Below, one piece after another: positions 18,763 to 26,158 of a stretch of DNA of 64,000 nt. Where the stretch lies: assembly GCF_000717715.1 (NCBI RefSeq), contig NZ_JOAI01000023.1, positions 1 to 64,000 on the forward strand, written 5' to 3'. The first letter of the stretch is position 1, and each line of letters begins with the position of its first letter. The DNA is from Streptomyces sp. NRRL B-24484. GTDB taxonomy: Bacteria; Actinomycetota; Actinomycetes; Streptomycetales; Streptomycetaceae. The translations under genes and the position numbers were made by a program. The notes under the pieces were generated by a model that was given only the letters and a program-made list of their open reading frames with translations, did not search any database and was not told the origin of the DNA.

Positions 18763-19413
18763 GTGGACATCTGGTGGACTCTGCACCTCAAGCGCGACCC
18801 GGCCAGCGTGCCGCTCGCCCGCCGCATCCTGCTCGGCGCCATGGACACCGCCGGCGTCGACCCGCAGGTCGCCCACGACCTCGGGATCGCCCTCACCGAG
18901 GCCTGCGCGAACGCGGTCGAGCACGCCGCGACCGGGCGGCCCGACGACGGGTTCCAGGTCACCGCCGCGATCGCGGGCGACCGGCTGCGGATCGAGGTCG
19001 TCGACTCCGGGCCCGGCCTGCCGCCGATCGCGCCGGCCGTCCCGGGCGTGCTGCCCGCCGAGGGCCACCGCGGCCCGGTCGGCCCGGCCCGACCGGCCCC
19101 GCGCCGCTGCCGCACCCGCCGCGGCCGGGCCACCCTCGGCCCCCCGGCACCCGGCGGCCGCCACCCGCGCCGCACCGACCGGCCCGGTCCGTACGACACC
19201 CACGTACTGCCGGCCGGCCGCCCCGTCCAGGTCCGCACCCCCGACCCGGACGTCCTGCCCGACCTCGGCGCCGAGTCCGGCCGCGGCCTCTTCCTGATCC
19301 ACGCCCTCACCGACCACGTCCAGCTCCGCAACCACCCCCTCCGCGGCGCGATCGTCAGCTTCGACAAGGTCCTCAAGTGGCAGGACGACGCGCTGCTGCG
19401 CGCCGCCTCCTGA
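18763..19413 (+). CDS. Anti-sigma-factor-like ATP-binding protein (HATPase_c)
   Basis: A 216-aa protein with the GHKL ATPase fold of RsbW/SpoIIAB-like regulators: N-box LTEACANAVEHA (about residue 48) and G1 box VVDSGPGLPP. A Pro/Arg-rich insertion of roughly 80 residues separates this from the C-terminal SGRGLFLIHALTD (G2 box), an unusual placement. GTG 18763 follows GGAGGGA at good spacing; ATG 18733 would add 10 residues. It is likely to bind a sigma or anti-anti-sigma partner encoded elsewhere. Confidence 0.75.
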   Translation: MDIWWTLHLKRDPASVPLARRILLGAMDTAGVDPQVAHDLGIALTEACANAVEHAATGRPDDGFQVTAAIAGDRLRIEVVDSGPGLPPIAPAVPGVLPAEGHRGPVGPARPAPRRCRTRRGRATLGPPAPGGRHPRRTDRPGPYDTHVLPAGRPVQVRTPDPDVLPDLGAESGRGLFLIHALTDHVQLRNHPLRGAIVSFDKVLKWQDDALLRAAS

Positions 19414-19491
19414 CCGCCCGGGCGGAGCGCCCCGCCGGGTGCGCCCGGCCGCCGGATTGCCACCCGACCGGCCCCGGCGCAGCATGGCGGC

Positions 19492-19722
19492 ATGAGGTAT
19501 CAGATGCACGCCGAGTACGGCCCGTCCGGCCCGTCCGACGGGGTGAAGACCTGGCACATCACCCACGACGGCACCTCCGTCGCCCTCTGCGGGCGGGAGT
19601 TGAGCCCCACGGCGACGGTGCAGGACCCGGAGCTGTGGTCCCGCTCGCCGGACCACAACTGCCACACCTGCGGGGCGCTGTTCCTGCGCGAGACGCCGTA
19701 CATGCCGGCCGAGCACGAGTGA
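19492..19722 (+). CDS. Small hypothetical protein, cysteine-rich
   Basis: A 76-aa cytoplasmic protein. Its cysteines lie in ALCGRE and NCHTCGALF and could form a zinc-ribbon-like site (C-x2-C plus a distal C/H). No known family is recognised. Coding character fits the genome. No strong ribosome site precedes the ATG. Confidence 0.55.
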   Translation: MRYQMHAEYGPSGPSDGVKTWHITHDGTSVALCGRELSPTATVQDPELWSRSPDHNCHTCGALFLRETPYMPAEHE

Positions 19723-19767
19723 CCCGACCGCCTGTCCCGGGCCCGGCGGGCCCGTAGCGTGGGCGCC

Positions 19768-21102
19768 ATGGAGCCGATCACGCCCCTCGTCCCCGCGGCC
19801 GCCCGTCTGCGGGCCGGCGAGCCGCCGCTCGCCGAGCACGTCGAGCGGCTGTGCACCCGCATCGACCGGATCGACCCGGCGCTGCGCGCCTTCGTCCCGG
19901 AGCTCGGCCGGCACGACCGGCTGGCGGCGGCCGCGAAGGAGCTGGAGGCGCGGTACCCGGATCCGGCCGGGCGTCCGCCGCTGTACGGCGTGGCGGTCGG
20001 CGTGAAGGACGTGGTGCACGTCGACGGCCTGCCCACGCACGCGGGTTCGGCGCTGCCGCCGGGCGTGCTGGCCGGGCCCCAGGGCCCGTTGGTGGGACGG
20101 CTGCGCGCGGCCGGGGCGCTGATCGCGGGCAAGACGGTGACGGCGGAGTTCGCCGTCCTCGCGCCCGGGCCGACCCGCAACCCGCACGACCCGGGCCGCA
20201 CCCCGGGCGGGTCGAGCAGCGGTTCGGCGGCGGCGGTCGCGGCGGGCCTGGTGCCGCTGGCGATCGGCACCCAGACCGTCGGGTCGATGATCCGGCCGGC
20301 GGCGTACTGCGGCGTGGTGGGCTTCCGGCCGACGTACGGCCGGATCCCGCTGGACGGGGTCATCCCGCACGCCCCGACGCTGGACGCCCTCGGGTGCTAC
20401 GCGGTGGACCTGGAGGGCGTGCGGCTGGCCGCCGCGCTGATCTGCGACACCTGGGCCGACGAGGACACCCGGGTCGACGGAGACACCCGGGCCGCCGCGG
20501 TCGGCCGGCCCGACGCGGCGTCCGAGCGCGGGCCCGTGCTCGGCGTCCCCGTCGGCGGGTACCTCGACGAGGTGCACCCCGAGGCGCTGGCCGTCTTCGA
20601 ACGCACGGTGCAGGGACTCGGCCTGACCGTCCGCCGGGTCGACGTGCTCGGCGACTTCGACACCGTCAAGCACCACCTGCGGACGATCATCCGGTACGAG
20701 CTGGCGCAGGTGCACCACGACCTTTTCACCCGCTTCGGCAGTCTGTACCGGCCGGAGACGGTGGCCGCGATCCGGCACGGCCGGGAGGTCGACCGCGCCG
20801 ACCACCGGGCGGCGCTGGCGGCGCGGGCGGACTTCCGGCGCCGGGTGGCCGAGGTGACGGCCGAGCAGGGCGTGGACGTGTGGGTGACCCCCGCCGCCAC
20901 CGGCCCGGCGCCGGTCGGCCTGGACTCCACCGGCAGCGCGGTGATGTCGCTGCCGTGGAGTTACGCGGGGCTGCCCGCCGTCTCGCTGCCGGCCGGTGCG
21001 CTCGACGGGCTGCCGCTCGGCCTGCAGTGCGTGGGTGCGGAGGGCGGCGACGAGCGGCTGCTGGCCGCCGCGGCCGTGATCGGGGCGCGCCTCGCGGCGT
21101 AG
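19768..21102 (+). CDS. Amidase signature family amidase
   Basis: A 444-aa enzyme with the Ser-cisSer-Lys triad of the amidase signature family: the lysine in VGVKDVVHVD (near residue 80), and the Gly/Ser-rich loop PGGSSSGSAAAVAAG with both catalytic serines. The family hydrolyses amide bonds of small molecules or Asn/Gln-tRNA intermediates; as there is no GatB nearby, a stand-alone amidase is more likely. ATG 19768 is preferred; GTG 19759 is an alternative. The TetR gene follows after 40 bases. Confidence 0.85.
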   Translation: MEPITPLVPAAARLRAGEPPLAEHVERLCTRIDRIDPALRAFVPELGRHDRLAAAAKELEARYPDPAGRPPLYGVAVGVKDVVHVDGLPTHAGSALPPGVLAGPQGPLVGRLRAAGALIAGKTVTAEFAVLAPGPTRNPHDPGRTPGGSSSGSAAAVAAGLVPLAIGTQTVGSMIRPAAYCGVVGFRPTYGRIPLDGVIPHAPTLDALGCYAVDLEGVRLAAALICDTWADEDTRVDGDTRAAAVGRPDAASERGPVLGVPVGGYLDEVHPEALAVFERTVQGLGLTVRRVDVLGDFDTVKHHLRTIIRYELAQVHHDLFTRFGSLYRPETVAAIRHGREVDRADHRAALAARADFRRRVAEVTAEQGVDVWVTPAATGPAPVGLDSTGSAVMSLPWSYAGLPAVSLPAGALDGLPLGLQCVGAEGGDERLLAAAAVIGARLAA

Positions 21103-21142
21103 GCTGGCCGCCGACAGCGAGGACGGCCGGCGGAGGAGCGCG

Positions 21143-21778
21143 GTGGAGACGCCGACCACGGACGGACGGGTGCAGCGGGGCAACGAGACCCGCCGCGCGG
21201 TGCTGGGGCGTGCCGTGGAGGTCGCCTCCGTCGAGGGCCTGGAGGCCCTGTCGATCGGCCGGCTGGCCACCGACCTCGGGCTGAGCAAGAGCGGGGTGTT
21301 CGCCAGCTTCGGCTCCAAGGAGGAGCTGCAGCTGGCCGCCGTGCGCGCCGCCCAGCGGATCTTCCGGGACGCGGTGGTCGTCCCGGTCGAGGACCTGCCC
21401 CCGGGGCTCGGCCGGCTGCGGGCGGTCTGCGACTCCTGGCTGGCGTACTCCCGGCGCAGGGTCTTCCCGGGCGGCTGCTTCTTCTACGCGGTGTCGGCCG
21501 AGTTCGACGCCCGGCCCGGCCCCGTCCGGGACGCCCTGGCGGCGGCCGCCCGGGTCTGGGAGGAGCACCTCGGCGAGCTGGCCCGGGCCGCCCGCGCGGC
21601 CGGTGAGCTCCGCGCCGACGCCGACCTCGACCTGCTGGTCTTCGGCCTGATCGGCATGCTGGAGGCGGCCAACGCCCAGTCGCTGCTGTACGGCGAGGAG
21701 CGCCGCTACGACCTCGCCGCGGCCGGCGTCCTGGCGCTGCTGCGCGGCGCCGCGACCACCCCCGAACTCCTGGCCTGA
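21143..21778 (+). CDS. TetR-family transcriptional regulator
   Basis: A 211-aa regulator. The N-terminal HTH reads IGRLATDLGLSKSGVFASFGSKEEL (about residues 35-60, in part), with the usual recognition helix and Lys-Glu-Glu-Leu. The C-terminal region resembles TetR_C type domains with cysteine (GGCFFYAVSAEFD). GTG 21143 follows GGAGGAGCGC. It is probably autonomous or controls the following alpha/beta hydrolase, whose promoter carries a matching palindrome. Confidence 0.87.
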   Translation: METPTTDGRVQRGNETRRAVLGRAVEVASVEGLEALSIGRLATDLGLSKSGVFASFGSKEELQLAAVRAAQRIFRDAVVVPVEDLPPGLGRLRAVCDSWLAYSRRRVFPGGCFFYAVSAEFDARPGPVRDALAAAARVWEEHLGELARAARAAGELRADADLDLLVFGLIGMLEAANAQSLLYGEERRYDLAAAGVLALLRGAATTPELLA

Positions 21779-21820
21779 CCTTCCGTGCCGCCACCCGGGG
21801 AATTCCACGGCCCAAAAACT

Positions 21821-21842
21821 GCACGAACGATCGTGCTAATAT
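21821..21842 (+). promoter_or_regulatory. Palindromic operator overlapping a -10 element
   Basis: GCACGAACGATCGTGC (21821-21836) has 6-bp arms and a perfect ACGATCGT core, a layout seen in TetR operators. It abuts TAATAT (21837-21842), a good -10 hexamer, about 50 bases before the hydrolase ATG. Binding here would block the promoter. The TetR gene directly upstream is the natural candidate repressor. Confidence 0.6.
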
Positions 21843-21891
21843 CTCGCTCCGTCAGGCTCCACCCGCCCCGCACCTCCACCGGGGAGACACC

Positions 21892-22803
21892 ATGGACCGC
21901 ACCAAGACCCTCGTCGGCGCCGCGCTCAACACAGCCGCGCTGATCTCCCCGGACCTCGCCGGCCGGGCCGCCTTCGGCCTCTTCCGCCGGCCCGCCGGGC
22001 GCAGCCGCGTCCGCCCGGCCGAGCGCGAGGTCCACGACCGGGCGCGCACCTCGCACCTCACGGTGGCCGGCAAGCGCACCGCGGTCTACCGCTGGGGCGA
22101 CGGCCGCCACCCGGTGCTGCTGGTGCACGGCTGGCAGTCCCGGGCCGCCCGCTTCGCCCCGCTGGTGACCCGGCTGCTGGCGGAGGGCCGCAGCCCGGTC
22201 GCCTTCGACGCCCCCGGCCACGGCGGTTCGGCCGGCTCCACCACCACGATCCTGGAGTTCGGCGAGGCCATCGGCCGGCTGCACGAGCAGGACGGCGGCT
22301 ACGAGGCCGTGGTCGCGCACTCCTTCGGGGTGGCCTGCGCCTTCCACGCGCTGGCCGAGGGCCTGCGGGCCGACCGCCTGGTGGCCGTCGCCGGGGTCAC
22401 CGACTTCCGCTTCGTGATCGGCGGCTTCCGCGCGCAGCTCGGGCTGTCCGAGCCCGTCTCCCGGCAGGTCGCCCGGCGCGTCGAGGAGGTGCTCCTGCCC
22501 GGGGCCGGCAACGTCTGGGAACGCTTCGACGCCGCGGGCCGGCCGGCCGACAGCGTCCCGCCGACCCTGGTGGTGCACGACGAGGGCGATCCGGTGGTGC
22601 CGTTCCGCCAGGCCGGCCGGCTGCAGGCCGCCTACGGGGAGCGGGTGCGGCTGCTCGCCACCACCGGGCTCGGCCACCAGCGGGTGCTGACCGATCCGGC
22701 CGTGCTCGACAACGTGCTCGGCTTCCTCACCGAGCCGGCCGGCGGGGCCGCCGTCCCGGCCGAGGGCGGCACCTCGGGCGCCGCCGTGCCGGCGGCGCGG
22801 TAG
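21892..22803 (+). CDS. Alpha/beta hydrolase
   Basis: A 303-aa hydrolase. The oxyanion-hole region is VLLVHGWQSRA, the nucleophile elbow VAHSFGVA (Ser in A-H-S-F-G), and the acid/His pair lies near VVHDEGDPVV and GLGHQRVL. The substrate is unknown. GGGGAGACACC precedes the ATG. Its promoter has a TetR-like operator; expression is probably induced by a hydrophobic ligand. Confidence 0.83.
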   Translation: MDRTKTLVGAALNTAALISPDLAGRAAFGLFRRPAGRSRVRPAEREVHDRARTSHLTVAGKRTAVYRWGDGRHPVLLVHGWQSRAARFAPLVTRLLAEGRSPVAFDAPGHGGSAGSTTTILEFGEAIGRLHEQDGGYEAVVAHSFGVACAFHALAEGLRADRLVAVAGVTDFRFVIGGFRAQLGLSEPVSRQVARRVEEVLLPGAGNVWERFDAAGRPADSVPPTLVVHDEGDPVVPFRQAGRLQAAYGERVRLLATTGLGHQRVLTDPAVLDNVLGFLTEPAGGAAVPAEGGTSGAAVPAAR

Positions 22804-22843
22804 GAGAGGGGAGCCGGGAGGCGGGCGCCCGGCCGGAGAACGC

Positions 22844-22879
22844 ACGGCGGGCGGACCCCTTCCGGGATCCGCCCGCCGT
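22844..22879. terminator. Bidirectional terminator
   Basis: Twelve-bp perfect inverted repeat ACGGCGGGCGGA (22844-22855) and its complement (22868-22879) between the convergent hydrolase and DUF5302 genes. Confidence 0.7.
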
Positions 22880-22890
22880 CCTGTGTCCGG

Positions 22891-23130
22891 TCAGCCGCCG
22901 CTCTTGCGGCGGAAGGTGCGCTTGCCGCCGGCCGCCGAGTGGGTGCCGTGGATCTTCGAGCCCTCGCCGCCCTGCCCGGCGCCGCCGCTCCCGCGGCCGC
23001 CCTGCTTGCGCTCCAGCGCGGCGAGGAACTTCGCCTTCACGTCCTCCTGGGCGGGTGCCTCGGCGGCCGCCTCGGCCGGGGCTGCCCCGGTCTCGGACTG
23101 CTCGGCGGGTGGGGCTGATTCCTTGCTCAT
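22891..23130 (-). CDS. DUF5302 family small protein
   Basis: A 79-aa acidic-then-basic protein. The core [14 protein letters not shown] and the Gly/Lys/Arg tail ending RTFRRKSGG are diagnostic of DUF5302, a small actinobacterial family of unknown function. ATG 23130 follows GGAGGTC. Low-complexity Ala/Glu N-terminus. Confidence 0.8.
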   Translation of the reverse strand: MSKESAPPAEQSETGAAPAEAAAEAPAQEDVKAKFLAALERKQGGRGSGGAGQGGEGSKIHGTHSAAGGKRTFRRKSGG

Positions 23131-23211
23131 GGCGCGACCTCCGGTACGGGGCCCCGGGACAGGGGCCGGGTGCAGTGCACACCCTGCCACGGCGGCGGTC
23201 GCTCGGCGGGT

Positions 23212-23316
23212 TCATTTCACTTCGTCGGGGAAGCGGGGGCCGCCGATCAGGTAGAAGAGCGCGAGGATCGGGAACCCGATCGACGCGATCACGAGGACGA
23301 AGAACTGCCAGACCAT
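23212..23316 (-). CDS. 34-aa membrane peptide
   Basis: A short frame with a good AGGAGTG ribosome site before ATG 23316. The peptide MVWQFFVLVIASIGFPILAL and a polar tail GGPRFPDEVK form one transmembrane helix. This N-terminal Trp-Gln-Phe-Phe helix with a short basic/acidic tail is plausible as a real small membrane protein. Function unknown. Confidence 0.55.
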   Translation of the reverse strand: MVWQFFVLVIASIGFPILALFYLIGGPRFPDEVK

Positions 23317-23465
23317 CGCACACTCCTGGGGCGAGAGCGGGTGATCCCCCGACCGTAAGCCGCGCTCCGACCGGTCGCCACCGCGCGCCCCGGCGCACGC
23401 CGGCCGAGCCGCACGAGCCCGTCCGACCCCTGTACCGGGCGGCCGCCCGCCCGCAGACTGGTCCG

Positions 23466-24287
23466 ATGCAGGTACAGCTCGCCGGAGAACCGTACGGGCC
23501 GGGACGCGAGAGCGAGGACTTCGCCGCCGCCTCCGCCGAAGCACTGGTGCTGCTCGACGGCTCCAGCATGCCGAAGGACCTGGAGTCCGGGTGCCGCCAC
23601 GGCACCGCCTGGTACGCCAGACGGTTGGGGGTGCACCTCCTCGCCCGGCTCACCGACCGGGCCGACCGCTCGATCGCCCAGTGCCTGGGCGACGCCATCG
23701 TGGAGACGGCGGCCCTGCACGGCGGCCGCTGCGACCTCGGGAACCCGAACACCCCGGCCGCCATGGTGGTTGCCGCCCGCACGGTCGGCGGCTCGCTGGA
23801 GTACCTGGTGCTCGGCGACTCGCTACTGGTGCTGCACCCGCGCGAGGGCGCGCCCCGGGTGATCGGCGACAACCAGCGCTTCCCCGGCGGCGAACTGCTG
23901 CGCCGGCAGGTCTGGACGACCGTGCCGGGCAGCACCGAGCGGGCCGAGCTCTACCTCGCGTACGCGCAGGCCGTCCGGGCGGCCCGGAACTCCGGGCACG
24001 GCCCGTGGATCGCGGCCGCCACGCCGCGCGCCGCCGAGCACGCGGAGACCGGCTTCGTCCCGCTCGCCGACCTGCGGGGGGTGGCCGCGCTGACCGACGG
24101 CGCGGCCCGCTTCACCGAGCGCTTCCGGCTCGGCAGCTGGTCGGACGCGCTGCGGCTGCTGGCGGAGTCGGGCCCGGCCGAGCTGATCGCCCAGGTGCGG
24201 GCGGTCGAGGCGGCCGACGCCGAGTGCACCCGCTGGCCGCGTGGCAAGAAGTCGGACGACGCCTCCGCGCTCTACGCCCGGATCTGA
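23466..24287 (+). CDS. PP2C-like (PPM-type) phosphatase domain protein
   Basis: A 273-aa protein with the order of PPM motifs: acidic SEDFAAAS, then ALVLLDGSS, LVLGDSLLVL, ALTDGAARF and KSDDASALYARI with the terminal Asp pair. The metal-binding Asp residues are present though the usual DGxGG is DGSSM, so activity may be altered. It could dephosphorylate a Ser/Thr kinase substrate. ATG 23466 lacks a clear Shine-Dalgarno. Confidence 0.65.
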   Translation: MQVQLAGEPYGPGRESEDFAAASAEALVLLDGSSMPKDLESGCRHGTAWYARRLGVHLLARLTDRADRSIAQCLGDAIVETAALHGGRCDLGNPNTPAAMVVAARTVGGSLEYLVLGDSLLVLHPREGAPRVIGDNQRFPGGELLRRQVWTTVPGSTERAELYLAYAQAVRAARNSGHGPWIAAATPRAAEHAETGFVPLADLRGVAALTDGAARFTERFRLGSWSDALRLLAESGPAELIAQVRAVEAADAECTRWPRGKKSDDASALYARI

Positions 24288-24325
24288 GCCCGGCCCGGAC
24301 GCGGCGGGAGCCGCTGACACGCCCC

Positions 24326-24347
24326 GGGCCCGGCATCTGCCGGGCCC
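24326..24347. terminator. Stem-loop between PP2C-like and pirin genes
   Basis: GGGCCCGGCA (24326-24335) pairs with TGCCGGGCCC (24338-24347); tight loop. The site is between convergent genes. Confidence 0.5.
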
Positions 24348-24369
24348 CGGTCGGGTCGATCGGTGCGGG

Positions 24370-25320
24370 TCAGTCGGTCGGCTGCCCGAACGAGCCGGAC
24401 TGGAAGTCCTTCATGGCCTGCTCCAGCTCCCGGTGGCTGTTCATCACGAACGGGCCGTACCAGGCGACGGGCTCGCGGATCGGCCGCCCGCCCAGGACGA
24501 TCACGTCCAGGTTGGGGTGGCGCGAATCCTGCTTGGCGTCCGCGGTGATGGTGACGGTGTCGCCGTCGCCGAAGACCACGGCCTGGCCGGTGCGCACCGG
24601 ACGCCGCTCGTCGCCGACCGTGCCGTCGCCGTTGAGCACGTAGGCGAGGGCGTTGAAGTCCGGCCGCCAGGGCAGGGTGACCGAGGCGCCCGGCGTGATC
24701 GTCGCGTGCAGCAGGGTGATCGGGGTGTGGGTGGCGCCCGGGCCCCGGTGGCCGTCCAGCTCGCCGGCGATCAGCCGCAGCACGGCCCCGCCGTCCGGGC
24801 TGGTCAGCAGCTTCACGTGGCCGCCGTGGATGTCCTGGTACCGCGGCTGGGTCATCTTGTCGCTCGCGGGCAGGTTGACCCAGAGCTGGATGCCGTGGAA
24901 CAGGCCGCCGCTGAGCACCAGCGACTCCGGCGGGGTCTCGATGTGCAGGATGCCCGAGCCGGCCGTCATCCACTGGGTGTCACCGCCGCCGAGGTGGCCG
25001 CCGCCGCCGTGCGAGTCCTTGTGGATGAACTCGCCGTCGATCAGGTAGGTGACGGTCTCGAAGCCGCGGTGCGGGTGCCACGGGGTGCCCTTGGGCTCCC
25101 CGGCCGCGTACTCCACCTCGCCCATCTGGTCCATCATGATGAACGGGTCGAGGAACTTGGTGTTGATCTTGGCGAAGGCGCGGCGGACGGGGAAGCCCTC
25201 GCCCTCGAAGCCCTCGGGCGCGGTGGCGACGGCCAGCACCGGGCGGGCGGCCGCGACCGCGGGGTCGGGGGTGGCGACGCGCGGAAGGGTCAACGGGTTC
25301 TCGACGGTCACGGCGGGCAT
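24370..25320 (-). CDS. Pirin family protein
   Basis: A 316-aa bicupin. The N-terminal cupin carries the metal-binding HPHRGFETVTY (His-x-His) and the later HIETPPES region; the second cupin has the less conserved motif. Pirins can be quercetin 2,3-dioxygenases or redox-sensing cofactors. AGAAGGAGG precedes ATG 25320. A 43-nt palindrome lies just upstream, so the gene is likely under specific control. Confidence 0.88.
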   Translation of the reverse strand: MPAVTVENPLTLPRVATPDPAVAAARPVLAVATAPEGFEGEGFPVRRAFAKINTKFLDPFIMMDQMGEVEYAAGEPKGTPWHPHRGFETVTYLIDGEFIHKDSHGGGGHLGGGDTQWMTAGSGILHIETPPESLVLSGGLFHGIQLWVNLPASDKMTQPRYQDIHGGHVKLLTSPDGGAVLRLIAGELDGHRGPGATHTPITLLHATITPGASVTLPWRPDFNALAYVLNGDGTVGDERRPVRTGQAVVFGDGDTVTITADAKQDSRHPNLDVIVLGGRPIREPVAWYGPFVMNSHRELEQAMKDFQSGSFGQPTD

Positions 25321-25363
25321 GTCGGCCTCCTTCTGGGGGGTTCTCCGGCCTACGTCCGACAGA

Positions 25364-25406
25364 TTAGTTCAATCCTCAACCAATAGCAAGTTGAAGATTG
25401 AACTAA
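25364..25406. promoter_or_regulatory. Large AT-rich palindrome upstream of pirin gene
   Basis: TTAGTTCAATCCTCAAC (25364-25380) and GTTGAAGATTGAACTAA (25390-25406) form 17-bp arms with one mismatch and a 9-nt spacer. It lies 44 bases upstream of the pirin ATG in an AT-rich island, consistent with paired operator half-sites for a MarR-type regulator. It also lies downstream of the SseB-like gene on the same strand, so a terminator role is not excluded, though no T-tract follows. Confidence 0.6.
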
Positions 25407-25454
25407 ATGGTCACGGATGTGCGGGAGGTCGGAGGACCTCCCGCACGGTTCGGG

Positions 25455-25946
25455 TCAGCCGTACATCCGGCGCATGGTGAAGTCCACCATCTGCTCGACC
25501 GCCTTCGCGTCGAAGACCATCCGGTGTTCGCCCTCCATGTCGAGCGCGAAGCCGTAGCCGGTCGGCAGCAGGTCGAGGATCTCCGCGCCCGTGACACTGA
25601 AGTGCTTGGACTCCTTGCCGGCGTAGCGACGCAGCTCCTTGAGCGAGCTGAACATCGGGATCACCGGCGTGGGGGTGTTGTGCAGGGCGAGGAAGCCGGG
25701 GCGGTCGCCGCGCGGGCAGTGCACCTTGGAGGTGATGAAGATCGCCTGGAAGTCCTCGACCGGCATCGAGCCGGTGGTGAAGGCCCGGACGGCGTCGGCC
25801 AGCGAGGGCGGCGAGGGTTCCGGGTAGAGGGACTGCTGGCCGGCCCCCTGCTGGGGGTCGCCGTACGGGCCGGGGCCGGGCATGCCGTTCATCCCCGCCT
25901 GCTGCTGGTAGGGGTCCTGGTACGCGGTCTGCTCGTAGCCGTACAC
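25455..25946 (-). CDS. SseB-like N-terminal domain protein
   Basis: A 163-aa protein. A Gln/Tyr/Gly/Pro-rich N-terminal segment (about 1-48) is followed by an SseB-type domain with [20 protein letters not shown] and [14 protein letters not shown]. These domains occur in actinobacterial proteins named after enhanced serine sensitivity; role unclear. The GTG at 25946 is the most likely start. Confidence 0.75.
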   Translation of the reverse strand: MYGYEQTAYQDPYQQQAGMNGMPGPGPYGDPQQGAGQQSLYPEPSPPSLADAVRAFTTGSMPVEDFQAIFITSKVHCPRGDRPGFLALHNTPTPVIPMFSSLKELRRYAGKESKHFSVTGAEILDLLPTGYGFALDMEGEHRMVFDAKAVEQMVDFTMRRMYG

Positions 25947-26068
25947 GGGACAAGGCTAGCGGGCCGGGGCGCATTGCAGGGGGGACGGACCTCACAACGT
26001 GTGCGCGCCCGGGGTTGTGGGACGTGACCACGTTCATAAGGCTTTGCCGTGAGAGGGCTTGCCCAAGT

Positions 26069-26105
26069 TACTGCCGGGTAGCATCATGGTGCGTACTGGT
26101 GGGTA
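26069..26105 (+). promoter_or_regulatory. Repeated 12-mer upstream of acyl-CoA dehydrogenase
   Basis: TACTGCCGGGTA (26069-26080) and TACTGGTGGGTA (26094-26105) differ by two bases and are 25 bases apart, about two helical turns plus. Each is a weak TAC/GTA dyad. They sit 54-90 bases before the start codon, where a repressor or activator of a fatty-acid gene would bind. Confidence 0.45.
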
Positions 26106-26158
26106 AGTGGCGCTCGATCGGCGGGCCCACGGCAAGCAGACGAACCGGAGAAACGGTC

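Noticed and set aside
17015..21318. Long antisense frames over the copper and amidase genes
   Set aside because: No recognisable domain, biased composition, and both overlap complete genes of known families.
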